Program-made: the position numbers and the translations under genes | Source: JALZHR01 sp036388475 | Lineage (GTDB): Bacteria; Acidobacteriota; Blastocatellia; Pyrinomonadales; Pyrinomonadaceae | Length of the DNA stretch: 64,000 nucleotides | NCBI GenBank assembly: GCA_036388475.1 | Contig: DASVRT010000094.1 | Span: forward strand, 1-64,000 | Direction: 5' to 3' | The notes under the pieces: generated by a model | The model's database searches: none | What the model was told of the DNA's origin: nothing | The model's input: only the letters and a program-made list of their open reading frames with translations | In this document: piece by piece, positions 56,898-64,000 of the stretch | Layout: the number at the start of each line of letters is the position of its first letter | Position numbering within the stretch: the first letter of the stretch is position 1

Positions 56898-58837
56898 GTC
56901 CAAAAAAGAATAAAGTTGAAAGCAATCAGCAGCCGGCAGACAGCAGTCAGCGACCGGAAATCGGCTATGAGCAATCGGCGTTCGGCGGTGAGCAGCCGGC
57001 GTTCGGCAATCGGCAATCGGCAGTTGGCGGGCAGGAAGAAAACTCGCTCGACTCTTCGTTCTCGACTTCAAACTCGCTATGGCTGGTCGGTTGTTCGGTC
57101 ATCGCCGCGGTCGCCGTGTTTCTGCGATTTTACGATTTGCTTTTAAAGCCGCTGCATCACGATGAGGGCGTCAACGGTTTTTTTCTGACGACGCTTTTCC
57201 GCGAGGGCGTTTACAAATACGACCCGAGCAATTATCACGGTCCGACGCTTTATTATATCGCGCTCTTTTTCACGAAAGTCTTCGGTCTGGAAACTTTTCC
57301 GATTCGCGCCAGCGTCGGCGTTTTCGGTATTTTGCTCGTTCTGCTGACGTTTTTTCTGAGAAGATATATCGGCACCATCGGCAGCCTGGTCGCCGCGCTG
57401 CTTATCGCGCTCTCGCCGGGAATGGTTTATGTCTCGCGCTATTTTATCCACGAAATCTTTTTCGTTTTTTGCAGCTTCGGCATCGTGCTCGGCGTTTTGT
57501 TTTTTATCGAAGGCAGAAAGCCCGGCATCTGGGCGACGGCTTGGATGGCTCTGCTTCTTCTCGTCTGTTTTCTGCCGCCCGCGCTGAATATCGTCGCTTT
57601 ATTCAAATTACAGAACGAAACGACCGTCTGGATTCTGCGCGCCGGATTTTTTATGGTCGAAGCGATGCTGGTTTTTCTGGTGATGCGGATGCTGCTGGAA
57701 TGGAATGAGGGCAGGGCGGTTTACTTTTTGCTGGCGTCGGCTTCGACGGCGTTGTTTTTCGCCACGAAAGAAACGGCTTTTATCACGCTCGGCACGATGC
57801 TGATTGCCTGCGCCTGCGTCTGGATTTGGCGCAGGCTTTACGGCGGAATGTTTGGTGCCGGTATCGGCGAAGACAATCTCGCGCCGGTAACGCTGACGTG
57901 GAAAACTTTTCGTGAACGCCTGGGCGACGGCGCTGATTTATTGCTTTTGACGGTTGCCGCCGTTGCTATTTTTATTTACGTCAGCGTCTTGTTTTTCTCC
58001 TCGTTTTTCACTTATGCCGAAGGCGTCACGGGCGCGATTAAGGCTTACGCCTTCTGGACGAAAACCGGCACGGGCGACCACACGCAAAACGGCAATCTGG
58101 CTTATTTAAAATGGCTCTGGAAGATTGAAGCGCCGATTCTGTTTCTGTCGGCGCTCGGCACTCTGATTGCTTTCGTCAAAGCTCGTCATCGTTTCGCGAT
58201 GTTCACCGGACTCTGGGCGTTCGGGCTTTTTCTGGCTTACACGATTATTCCGTATAAAACGCCGTGGCTCGCGCTTTCGTTTATTTTGCCGATGTGCCTG
58301 GTCGCCGGTTACGGCATCAACGAATTGTTTGCTTCGCGCGACGGCGCAATGAAAGGCATCGCGGCGCTGCTGCTGGCGGCGGCTATCGGGATTCTGGGTT
58401 ATCAAACGACGGATTTAAACTTTAACCGCTACGACGACGACACGATGCCGTATGTCTACGCGCACACGCGGCGCGGTTTTCTCGACCTTATCCGGCAGGT
58501 CGAATATTACGCCGAAAAAAGCGGGAGGGGAAAAGACGCGACCATCGAAGTCGTTTCGCCCGATTACTGGTCGATGCCGTGGTATACGCGTCATTATTCG
58601 CACGCCAATTATCACGGGCATATCGTGGACGCCAACACGGCGGAGATGATTGTGGCGAAAAAAGGCGACCAGGACAATGACGTTATGCAGAAATATTCAA
58701 CGCATTATAAATATGCGGGCGAATATCCGCTGCGTCCCGGCGTGGATTTGATTTTATTGGTCAGACGCGATTTAGCCGACATCAGCGCGCGCGAACTCAA
58801 AGACGTCGAAGGAATGCCGCCGGTAACGGCGAAATAA
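56894..58837 (+). CDS. Agl23-like GT-C membrane protein (TIGR03663-type)
   Basis: 647 residues. Starts at the ATG overlapping the previous stop codon. The first ~55 residues (SNQQPADSSQRPEIGYEQ...) are translated 7-bp repeat; the real domain begins near NSLWLVGCSVIAAVAVFLRF. The GT-C motif LKPLHHDEGVNGFFLTTLFR with its HHDEG acidic pair, and SNYHGPTLYYIALFFTKVF, match the flippase-associated Agl23/TIGR03663 family. About 11 TM helices and a C-terminal soluble part (PDYWSMPWYTRHYSHANYHG) follow. It probably transfers a sugar at the outer face of the inner membrane, jointly with the preceding protein. Confidence 0.75.
   Translation: MSPKKNKVESNQQPADSSQRPEIGYEQSAFGGEQPAFGNRQSAVGGQEENSLDSSFSTSNSLWLVGCSVIAAVAVFLRFYDLLLKPLHHDEGVNGFFLTTLFREGVYKYDPSNYHGPTLYYIALFFTKVFGLETFPIRASVGVFGILLVLLTFFLRRYIGTIGSLVAALLIALSPGMVYVSRYFIHEIFFVFCSFGIVLGVLFFIEGRKPGIWATAWMALLLLVCFLPPALNIVALFKLQNETTVWILRAGFFMVEAMLVFLVMRMLLEWNEGRAVYFLLASASTALFFATKETAFITLGTMLIACACVWIWRRLYGGMFGAGIGEDNLAPVTLTWKTFRERLGDGADLLLLTVAAVAIFIYVSVLFFSSFFTYAEGVTGAIKAYAFWTKTGTGDHTQNGNLAYLKWLWKIEAPILFLSALGTLIAFVKARHRFAMFTGLWAFGLFLAYTIIPYKTPWLALSFILPMCLVAGYGINELFASRDGAMKGIAALLLAAAIGILGYQTTDLNFNRYDDDTMPYVYAHTRRGFLDLIRQVEYYAEKSGRGKDATIEVVSPDYWSMPWYTRHYSHANYHGHIVDANTAEMIVAKKGDQDNDVMQKYSTHYKYAGEYPLRPGVDLILLVRRDLADISARELKDVEGMPPVTAK
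56922..57033. repeat. Sixteen-unit heptanucleotide array at the 5' end of the Agl23-like gene
   Basis: Sixteen consecutive 7-bp units, all starting with G and most with GC (GCAATCA GCAGCCG ... GCAATCG GCAATCG GCAGTTG GCGGGCA), translated in frame as a Q/S/G-rich tail. Confidence 0.9.
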
Positions 58838-58883
58838 ATTAACCGCTGATTACGCGCCCGGCTTAAGACAGACGGAAACGCGG

Positions 58884-58952
58884 GCGGTAAAAGTAGAAGC
58901 GGTAAGTAAAAGAACCGAACTTAGAACTTACCGTTTACCGCTTACCACTTTT
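58884..58952. repeat. TTACCGC hairpin between convergent genes
   Basis: GCGGTAAAAGTAGAAGCGGT on the left. CTTACCGTTTACCGCTTACC, then ACTTTTTTT on the right. The T run makes it a plausible plus-strand terminator. Confidence 0.75.
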
Positions 58953-58961
58953 TTTAATGTT

Positions 58962-59474
58962 CTATTCGTCGCTATTTTGACGCGCGTTAGTTTGCTTATC
59001 ATTCGTTTTCTGTTCTTTGTTAATCTGAAACTCGATTTTTCCGGCGAGCGTCAAAATAATCAGCGTCAGAATCGTGCTGAATATCGCCAAGCCCAAAGCG
59101 CCCAAGCCGACCGCGACGCCGATAGCCGCCGCCATCCAGACGCCCGCCGCCGTCGTCAGCCCCTGAATATCGCGTTCTTCATTTATTTTCAGAATCGAAC
59201 CCGCGCCGATAAAACCGATGCCCGTCACAATGCCCTGAATGACGCGCGATAAACCGTCGGAATTCATCCCGTAGCCCGAACCAGCCAGCACAAACACACA
59301 GGTGCCGAGCGTCACCAGAATATGCGTCCTGAGTCCTGCCGGTTTACCGACCCGCTCGCGCTGAAACCCGATAACCGCACCAAGCAGCGTCGCGGCAATC
59401 AACCGGATAATGACGTGAACAAGCTGTCTTGTATCCGGCAAGCCGGAGGTTAATTCTTCCCAGAAAATATCCAT
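58962..59474 (-). CDS. MgtC/SapB-family membrane protein
   Basis: 170 residues. Four to five TM helices and the family signature RLIAATLLGAVIGFQRERVG, KPAGLRTHILVTLGTCVFVL and VTGIGFIGAGSIL. MgtC proteins help survival at low Mg2+ in pathogens by modulating ATP synthase; in free-living bacteria the role is less clear. This one lacks the extra C-terminal cytoplasmic domain of Salmonella MgtC. The C-terminus is Gln/Asn-rich. The 59475-59602 upstream gap shows no other gene. Confidence 0.88.
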   Translation of the reverse strand: MDIFWEELTSGLPDTRQLVHVIIRLIAATLLGAVIGFQRERVGKPAGLRTHILVTLGTCVFVLAGSGYGMNSDGLSRVIQGIVTGIGFIGAGSILKINEERDIQGLTTAAGVWMAAAIGVAVGLGALGLAIFSTILTLIILTLAGKIEFQINKEQKTNDKQTNARQNSDE

Positions 59475-59602
59475 TTTTCCCCTTGTAATTGTAATGACCG
59501 AAATACTTTCTGTTAAGTTTATGTTAAATCCTTGTTACATTTCAATTTTTGATTCAAACCGCAAAGCGGGATTTTAGGCAGAACACAAATAAAAACGTCG
59601 AA

Positions 59603-59624
59603 GCGGCGATAAAGGAATCGCCGC
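59603..59624 (-). terminator. Possible terminator of the 59687 gene
   Basis: GCGGCGAT (59603-59610) pairs with ATCGCCGC (59617-59624) around a 6-nt loop. The minus-strand downstream sequence is only moderately T-rich. Confidence 0.4.
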
Positions 59625-59686
59625 CGGATAATTGCGAGATTGTACCGATGATACTTAACGCATAAACTTTCGCCGGATTGGCACAG

Positions 59687-59866
59687 CTAGAAGAGCGGCT
59701 TGCAGGGGCGCAAATATTGTTTCAATTCCATAGGGTTCGGAGAGTGCATCAGACAGTAATCATTATTATCAAACTTCTCTAATTCGCCTTTACAAAAAGA
59801 GCGGAAATCGTTTTCTTTTTTACTTTCGCCGGCATTCTCTATGCAAAAACACTTTTTTTCTTTCAT
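59687..59866 (-). CDS. Small Cys-containing protein
   Basis: 59 residues from the ATG at 59866 (MKEKKCFCIENAGESKKEND). CFC, FCKG, YCLMHSPNPMELKQY and RPCKP give five cysteines and a His that might bind zinc. The YCLMHSPNP phrase resembles the head of some pentapeptide-repeat proteins (CxxHxP), so it may be a truncated relative. It overlaps nothing and follows herA by 7 nt, so it is probably co-transcribed with it. Confidence 0.5.
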   Translation of the reverse strand: MKEKKCFCIENAGESKKENDFRSFCKGELEKFDNNDYCLMHSPNPMELKQYLRPCKPLF

Positions 59867-59873
59867 AAACACC

Positions 59874-61571
59874 TCAAATCCGGATATTGCCAATCTTCTC
59901 CGGCTTTTTGTCCGAACTCTGTTTCAGATAAGGCGAAGTATCCATTTCGCGTTTCTCTTGTTCGTCCGGCGAATGCCATCGCATCCATTCGGTCGGCGCG
60001 TCGAAGGTTTCGCCGCCGTGTTGGGTCAGGCGTTTGCGGATGCGGCACATAACGGGCGTGTTGATGCCGACGCCGGAGATGACGGCTTGTCCTTTGGTCA
60101 GGGCGGGAAGCTCGGCGAGCATCGCGCGTCCGGCGCCTTCGACCGATTGGGCGATGGTTTGCTGGTCAATCGGGTTGACGATGCGCATAATGATTTGCGT
60201 CATACATTGCGAGAGAACGTCCTGGTCGAGCTTGCCCGGTCGCTGGGTGATTAAGCCGATGCCGACGCCGAATTTGCGACCTTCGGCGAGGATTTGTTTC
60301 AGGATATTGGTCGAGACGACGCTCGCTCCGGCGGGCGCGAAGCGATGCGCTTCTTCGAGCAAGGTGAAAACCGGATAAGGCAGATGATTTTCCGTGTTGG
60401 CTTGCGCTTCGCCGCGCGTGGTCAGCATTCGCGCTTTGTTGACGCGGCGCAATAAAGTTCCGACGATGACCTGCTGCTCGTGCTGTTCGATGTCCGAGAG
60501 TTCGAGAATCGTGCAGCGTCCGGGCGCGAAAAGGTCTTTCAGCGGAATATGGTCCTGCGCCGAAAAAAGGCTGTCGGGTCGGTCGAAGCGCGAATCGAGC
60601 CGCCATAAAAGCCCGTCAATCGAGGAAACGTTTCCGCCGTCGCCGGCTTTTTTCTCGTCGCCGTATTTTTGCGCCATAACCTCGGTGCGCAAATCGTGAT
60701 AGGCGTAGGCGTAATCCTGCTTTCTTTCCGCGCGGAGTCTTTCGTTCAGACTGCGAAACGCCTGCGCCAGAAAGTGAAGCATTTTATCGGAAGTGCCTTC
60801 GGGCAGAAGATATTTCACGTCCGCCTCGGTCAAAGTCGAAAAGCGAACCTTGATTTTGTCGGGCGTAAAGATTTTGACTTCCGGTTTGTAGCCGTCCGCG
60901 CCGCAAAATTGCCCGTCGCCCTGAATCGACTGCATCGTGTGATATTCGCCGTGCGGATCGACAATCAAAACGGCGGCGCGGTTGTATTGATTCATCAATT
61001 CCTCGACCAGAACGCCCGCCGTATAAGATTTTCCCGAGCCGGTGGAAGCGAGAATCGCCAGGTGAGTCGAAACGACGTCTTTGATTGACAAAACGACCGG
61101 AACTTCGCCCGCGTTTCTGGTCAAAAGGCTTCCGATATGCGCCGAGCCGAGTTCCGCGTGGCGCTTCGGCGAGAGCATCCGCGACAGCGTTTCCGAAGAA
61201 GTCATAAAAACCGCATCGCCCGGATTCGGCGGAATGCGCGGATTGACGAAATCCTTTAAATTTCCGTCGAAATAGCCGATTGTCTCGACCTGAATCTCGT
61301 AAATCTCGCAGGCGTCGCCGTTCAAGCCGATAAGTGAAGAAACCAGCGCGGGCGGCGTGTTCGGGTCGGCGAGAAAAGCGTCGGGCAGATTGCGCACTAT
61401 TTTTCTTCCTTTAATCGTGCCGATGATTTGACGCGTCTGGTCGCCGTCTTTGACGCGATAGTAAACGAATTCGCCGATGCGCGTTTTCTCGTTGTCCTTG
61501 GTGATAAAAAGGTATTCGTGCGGCAGTTCGCCCGGACCTTTGACTGTGCCGGTTAGGAAATCTGTAGTCAT
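59874..61571 (-). CDS. HerA/DUF87-type ATPase
   Basis: 565 residues from the ATG at 61571 (MTTDFLTGTVKGPGELPHEY). N-terminal HAS-barrel-type domain, then the ATPase core: Walker A LAILASTGSGKSYTAGVLV, DPHGEY motif, Walker B FTLLEEAHRFAPAG and the arginine region GLITQRPGKLDQDVLSQCMT. HerA is a hexameric DNA translocase, paired with NurA nuclease in end resection or with phage-defence effectors in other contexts. No NurA gene lies next to it. A relic copy of its 5' end lies at 62548-62591. Confidence 0.88.
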   Translation of the reverse strand: MTTDFLTGTVKGPGELPHEYLFITKDNEKTRIGEFVYYRVKDGDQTRQIIGTIKGRKIVRNLPDAFLADPNTPPALVSSLIGLNGDACEIYEIQVETIGYFDGNLKDFVNPRIPPNPGDAVFMTSSETLSRMLSPKRHAELGSAHIGSLLTRNAGEVPVVLSIKDVVSTHLAILASTGSGKSYTAGVLVEELMNQYNRAAVLIVDPHGEYHTMQSIQGDGQFCGADGYKPEVKIFTPDKIKVRFSTLTEADVKYLLPEGTSDKMLHFLAQAFRSLNERLRAERKQDYAYAYHDLRTEVMAQKYGDEKKAGDGGNVSSIDGLLWRLDSRFDRPDSLFSAQDHIPLKDLFAPGRCTILELSDIEQHEQQVIVGTLLRRVNKARMLTTRGEAQANTENHLPYPVFTLLEEAHRFAPAGASVVSTNILKQILAEGRKFGVGIGLITQRPGKLDQDVLSQCMTQIIMRIVNPIDQQTIAQSVEGAGRAMLAELPALTKGQAVISGVGINTPVMCRIRKRLTQHGGETFDAPTEWMRWHSPDEQEKREMDTSPYLKQSSDKKPEKIGNIRI

Positions 61572-61605
61572 AATTTTAGTTTGTTTTAGACAAGTTTTCG
61601 GGTAA

Positions 61606-61614
61606 ATTATAGCA
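61606..61614 (-). promoter_or_regulatory. Extended -10 promoter of herA
   Basis: Minus strand TGCTATAAT, a perfect extended -10 (TGn plus TATAAT), 34 nt upstream of the herA ATG. No clear -35. Confidence 0.5.
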
Positions 61615-61705
61615 TGTTTGAAAGTCGGGAATTCCTTGCCGATACGGTGCCGAAGCGACCGCAAATTTTATTGTAATAATTTAGCAAAATTCTGAGGAGG
61701 AAGCG

Positions 61706-62530
61706 ATGATTACCGAAGACACCATTTCCCTTGATACGTCGGAATCGGGGTTTGTCAAAGTTCAATACGTCCAGATAGATGACGGTATTGATATGGGCGG
61801 TCGGCTTTGTATCGAGCAGGCGAGTGTTTTGCCGCTGGTTGAAATGCTGGGTCAGTGTTTGAATATTTACGGTCAGGGCGAAATCGAGCGCCGGTGCGGA
61901 AATGACAGCTTTCAGGTTTATGAATCGGGACACGAAATGCGACCGTTCTACAACATATTGAACCGGCGCGCCGACGACGCGCCCAACAGCGGACTGAGCG
62001 GTTTAATGATGACCAAATCCGCCGCCGAAGATTTGATAAGCCAGTTGTTGAAATTTACCGCTCAAGCCGGTGACGAGTCAATCACGAAATTGTTGAGCCG
62101 GCAGCTTTTGGAAGCCGCCGCCAGCGGAGATTTAAACGCGATGGGTGATGCTCTGACGCGCGGCGCGGATGTCAATGCGCACGGGCTGCATAAACAAAGC
62201 GCCTTGAATAAAGCGGCGGAAAGCGGACATTTATACGCCGTTGCCATCCTGCTGGCAGCCGGCGCCCACACTGAAAATTTTGATGTTGCCGACAAGTCCC
62301 CGCTGATGGCTGCCGCCTTCGCCGGAAAAACTCAAGTTGTAGAATTACTGTTGCGATATGGTGCCGTCATTAACCGCGACCTTTTGAATACGCTGAAACT
62401 CAAGATAGATATTCTTGAAGAAAATGCCGAAGCAGGCGTGGTCTCTGCGGAAGAAGCGACGGCGTGGCAGAAATTTTTAGATTTTATGATTGCAAAATGG
62501 CATAAGCAAAATGAAATGGCTTCTCCATAA
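61706..62530 (+). CDS. Ankyrin-repeat protein
   Basis: 274 residues. Ribosome site GAGGAGGAAG lies 3 nt before the ATG. The N-terminal ~130 residues (MITEDTISLDTSESGFVKVQ...) are not recognised. Then three ankyrin-type repeats: DLNAMGDALTRGADVNAHG, SALNKAAESGHLYAVAILLA, KSPLMAAAFAGKTQVVELLL. The C-terminal ~35 residues are helical (EENAEAGVVSAEEATAWQKF). Probably a cytoplasmic protein-binding scaffold. It is divergent from herA, and both its flanks carry the 44-bp herA 5' duplicate. Confidence 0.7.
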   Translation: MITEDTISLDTSESGFVKVQYVQIDDGIDMGGRLCIEQASVLPLVEMLGQCLNIYGQGEIERRCGNDSFQVYESGHEMRPFYNILNRRADDAPNSGLSGLMMTKSAAEDLISQLLKFTAQAGDESITKLLSRQLLEAAASGDLNAMGDALTRGADVNAHGLHKQSALNKAAESGHLYAVAILLAAGAHTENFDVADKSPLMAAAFAGKTQVVELLLRYGAVINRDLLNTLKLKIDILEENAEAGVVSAEEATAWQKFLDFMIAKWHKQNEMASP

Positions 62531-62547
62531 ATCTTTAATAAACAAGA

Positions 62548-62591
62548 TATTCGTGCGGCAGTTCGCCCGGACCTTTGACCGTGCCGGTTAG
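62548..62591 (-). pseudogene. Relic of the herA 5' end
   Basis: 44 bp identical to 61513-61556 except one base, in the same orientation. Read on the minus strand it gives LTGTVKGPGELPHEYL and then stops, like the herA N-terminus. No start codon or body remains. Confidence 0.7.
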
Positions 62592-62724
62592 CAAATATGA
62601 TGTTGTAAAACCGGAAATTCTGTTTTGAAAATCGGGAAAAGCAGAGCACGATATTTTTTAGCGGGAAATACCCGAACAATTTCGGAAAAATATTATCTAA
62701 TGTAAAAAAATCCTGGAAAGATTT

Positions 62725-63675
62725 ATGAAACGTAAATGGTTTTTGGCGCTCGCAATTTTAATAAACGGTTGTTGCTGCTGGTCGGTTTCCTGCGCGAAAG
62801 ACGGCTTTTCCGGCGGCAGCGGAATAGTTTCAATCCCGGATAAAACCGTTCAGCCGAAAGCGTTTTCCACGCCCGACCCTTCCATTCCCGAAGGCTGGGT
62901 TTTGTTTCCGTCGCCGAAAGAAAACAGCGCGGCGCGAGATTGCGCGAACCGGGCGATAGAAAATGAGCGGAAGATTGAAAATGAAAACGGGAACGTGAAA
63001 ATTTCAAAATATGTCTATAAAGACGACGAGCAGACGAATAAGCTTCCCGCCGAACTAAGGAAACAGATTCTCAGGAACAGAAATCTCGGTCAGGGTTTAG
63101 GCGGCTATCTGCATATCGAGCGTTACGAAAACGGCTGGCTAATCGGTTCGGACGCCGGCGAGTGGGGCGGCAAATTATTCTGGTTTAGCGAAACCGGCAA
63201 TCTCAAAACAGAGCTTCTCAAAGATAATATTCGCGGCATTGCCGCAACCGGAGGCGAAGTTTTTATACTAAGCGGGATGGCGCACGGCGGCATCGACGAC
63301 GGAAAAATTTATAAATTAACAAAAGACGAGCAAGGTAATCTGAAGATTCGCCTGATAAATGACCTGAAAACCCAGCCGCAGGCTTATACGGTCGAAAATA
63401 ATCAGTCGATTTTGATTGTCTTGAATAACAGGATTCTGCGTTTGAAAACGACGGGCGAAATCGAAACTCTGAAAGAGGTAAATTTTAATTCGCTGTATCC
63501 GAATTCGACGGCTGTTTCTTCCGCCGGCGTTATTTATATCGGCATGAGATTATTTATCGTGCGGCTGGTGCCGGGCGAAAACGGTTACGCCGAAGAATGG
63601 CTCGTGGCGCCAAACTGTCAAAGTTTCGTCGAAAAAGATTATCGCTGCGTTTGCCAAAGCGATAAAACAAAATAA
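62725..63675 (+). CDS. Secreted or lipoprotein of unknown function
   Basis: 316 residues. Hydrophobic signal (WFLALAILINGCCCWSVSCA) with several possible lipobox cysteines. The body is beta-rich with repeats of a loose propeller type (HIERYENGWLIGSDAGEWGG, LFWFSETGNLKTELLKDNIR, GEVFILSGMAHGGIDDGKIY, SAGVIYIGMRLFIVRLVPG). C-terminus rich in Cys (NCQSFVEKDYRCVCQSD). No known domain identified. Confidence 0.65.
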   Translation: MKRKWFLALAILINGCCCWSVSCAKDGFSGGSGIVSIPDKTVQPKAFSTPDPSIPEGWVLFPSPKENSAARDCANRAIENERKIENENGNVKISKYVYKDDEQTNKLPAELRKQILRNRNLGQGLGGYLHIERYENGWLIGSDAGEWGGKLFWFSETGNLKTELLKDNIRGIAATGGEVFILSGMAHGGIDDGKIYKLTKDEQGNLKIRLINDLKTQPQAYTVENNQSILIVLNNRILRLKTTGEIETLKEVNFNSLYPNSTAVSSAGVIYIGMRLFIVRLVPGENGYAEEWLVAPNCQSFVEKDYRCVCQSDKTK

Positions 63676-63680
63676 AAATA

Positions 63681-63712
63681 AAGCCGCGCGAAAATAAAGC
63701 TTCGCGCCGCTT
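63681..63712 (-). terminator. Terminator between convergent genes
   Basis: AAGCCGCGCGAA (63681-63692) faces TTCGCGCCGCTT (63701-63712), 11 of 12 pairs. The minus-strand downstream tract is T-rich. Confidence 0.65.
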
Positions 63713-63745
63713 GTGTATTCGTTGCGCAGTTAAAATCAGAAATAA

Positions 63746-63979
63746 TTACCCGTCGTCTTCGTCCTCAAAATCAAGCAGTTTATCCTCGATTATCGCTAAT
63801 TCCTTGCGCAGATTGCTTTCCATCGAAATCGAAACCTCGTCCTGTTCGAGCTGAATCGCCTGTTCTTCCGGGTCGCGGTCGAGCTCCATCTGCAAATCCT
63901 CGTTGACGCGGCTCAGCTGCGCGTTGATTTCGTCGCGGCGGCGCTCTAATTGTTCTCTGTTCGGTTTGTTTTCCGGCAT
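63746..63979 (-). CDS. DksA/TraR-like coiled-coil protein without zinc finger
   Basis: 77 residues. MPENKPNREQLERRRDEINA, then LQMELDRDPEEQAIQLEQDE, follow the coiled-coil and tip wording of DksA/TraR-family proteins (D-x-EEQA). The C-terminal zinc finger (C-x2-C...C-x2-C) is absent; the protein ends LLDFEDEDDG. A ribosome site AAGGGAG precedes the ATG. It might act at the RNA polymerase secondary channel through the coiled coil alone. This is inference from resemblance. Confidence 0.5.
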   Translation of the reverse strand: MPENKPNREQLERRRDEINAQLSRVNEDLQMELDRDPEEQAIQLEQDEVSISMESNLRKELAIIEDKLLDFEDEDDG

Positions 63980-64000
63980 AAATTCTCCCTTTGATAATTT

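Noticed and set aside
61706..62530. Ankyrin gene as part of a HerA-based defence system
   Set aside because: It is divergent from herA, lacks a nuclease or other effector domain, and no NurA- or DUF4297-like gene is present.

Overview
The window reads as ordinary chromosome of a Gram-negative-type bacterium, most likely an Acidobacteriota of the Blastocatellia/Pyrinomonadales kind. That placement is an inference from gene content: the futalosine menaquinone route (mqnA, mqnC), CHRD plus FG-GAP secreted proteins, a VIT/VWA protein carrying a TonB C-terminal domain, beta-barrel and OmpA-domain envelope proteins, and many lipoproteins. No rRNA operon, insertion sequence, prophage or CRISPR array was recognised. 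One tRNA with anticodon CAU is present.

Layout. 1-5 kb: an ECF-type sigma factor and zinc-finger anti-sigma factor, followed on the same strand by a TIMP/NTR-like secreted protein and a secreted beta-propeller. 5-13 kb: a DUF4380 protein, an alpha/beta hydrolase, a VIT-VWA-TonB protein, a small membrane protein, an ABC exporter and a hotdog thioesterase. 13-16 kb: a lipoprotein, an SGNH hydrolase and an overlapping protein with a NucS-like nuclease core. 16-20.5 kb: a response regulator and histidine kinase next to two paralogous fatty-acid desaturases. The two desaturase promoter regions share the same PhoB-box-like direct repeat with identical downstream spacing. 20.7-23.3 kb: mqnC, mqnA and a GNAT protein. 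23.4-26 kb: a secreted protein, a cyclase, kptA, an unknown gene, and a small HEAT-like gene broken by an in-frame TGA.

26.2-33.9 kb is the most interesting region. It is a seven-gene, one-strand cluster: an unknown coiled-coil protein, a PspA/IM30 (ESCRT-III superfamily) protein, a membrane-anchored NMT1-type substrate-binding protein fused to an OmpA peptidoglycan-binding domain, its TauC-like permease and TauB-like ATPase, an unknown two-TM helical protein, and a classical-clade AAA ATPase with a degenerate N-terminal AAA-like half. It looks like a membrane-remodelling module built around a wall-tethered importer.

34-48 kb: two alkyltransferase-like proteins lacking the catalytic cysteine, a CHRD/FG-GAP protein, a GlcD-like oxidase, a methyltransferase-like protein, a 21-bp tandem repeat array, a SixA-like phosphatase, a beta-barrel protein, a GNAT protein, a glyoxalase-fold protein, a stand-alone LigD phosphoesterase, an MFS exporter, an M61 peptidase, a WD40-like lipoprotein, DinB and the tRNA. 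48-64 kb: a hybrid histidine kinase, an EEP-fold nuclease/phosphatase overlapping a nucleotidyltransferase-like gene, two Cys-rich secreted proteins, ychF, a two-gene GT-C membrane operon (Agl23-like), MgtC, HerA, an ankyrin protein flanked by a 44-bp duplication of the herA 5' end, a lipoprotein, and a DksA-like coiled-coil protein without a zinc finger.

At a larger scale the window is peppered with heptanucleotide (7-bp) tandem arrays. Most are paired with a degenerate complementary array so that they fold into hairpins. Each location uses a different 7-bp word. Most lie between genes, but at least five lie in frame inside four genes. They resemble the STRR heptanucleotide repeats known from filamentous cyanobacteria.

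All calls were made by eye from sequence and translation. No database search was run.
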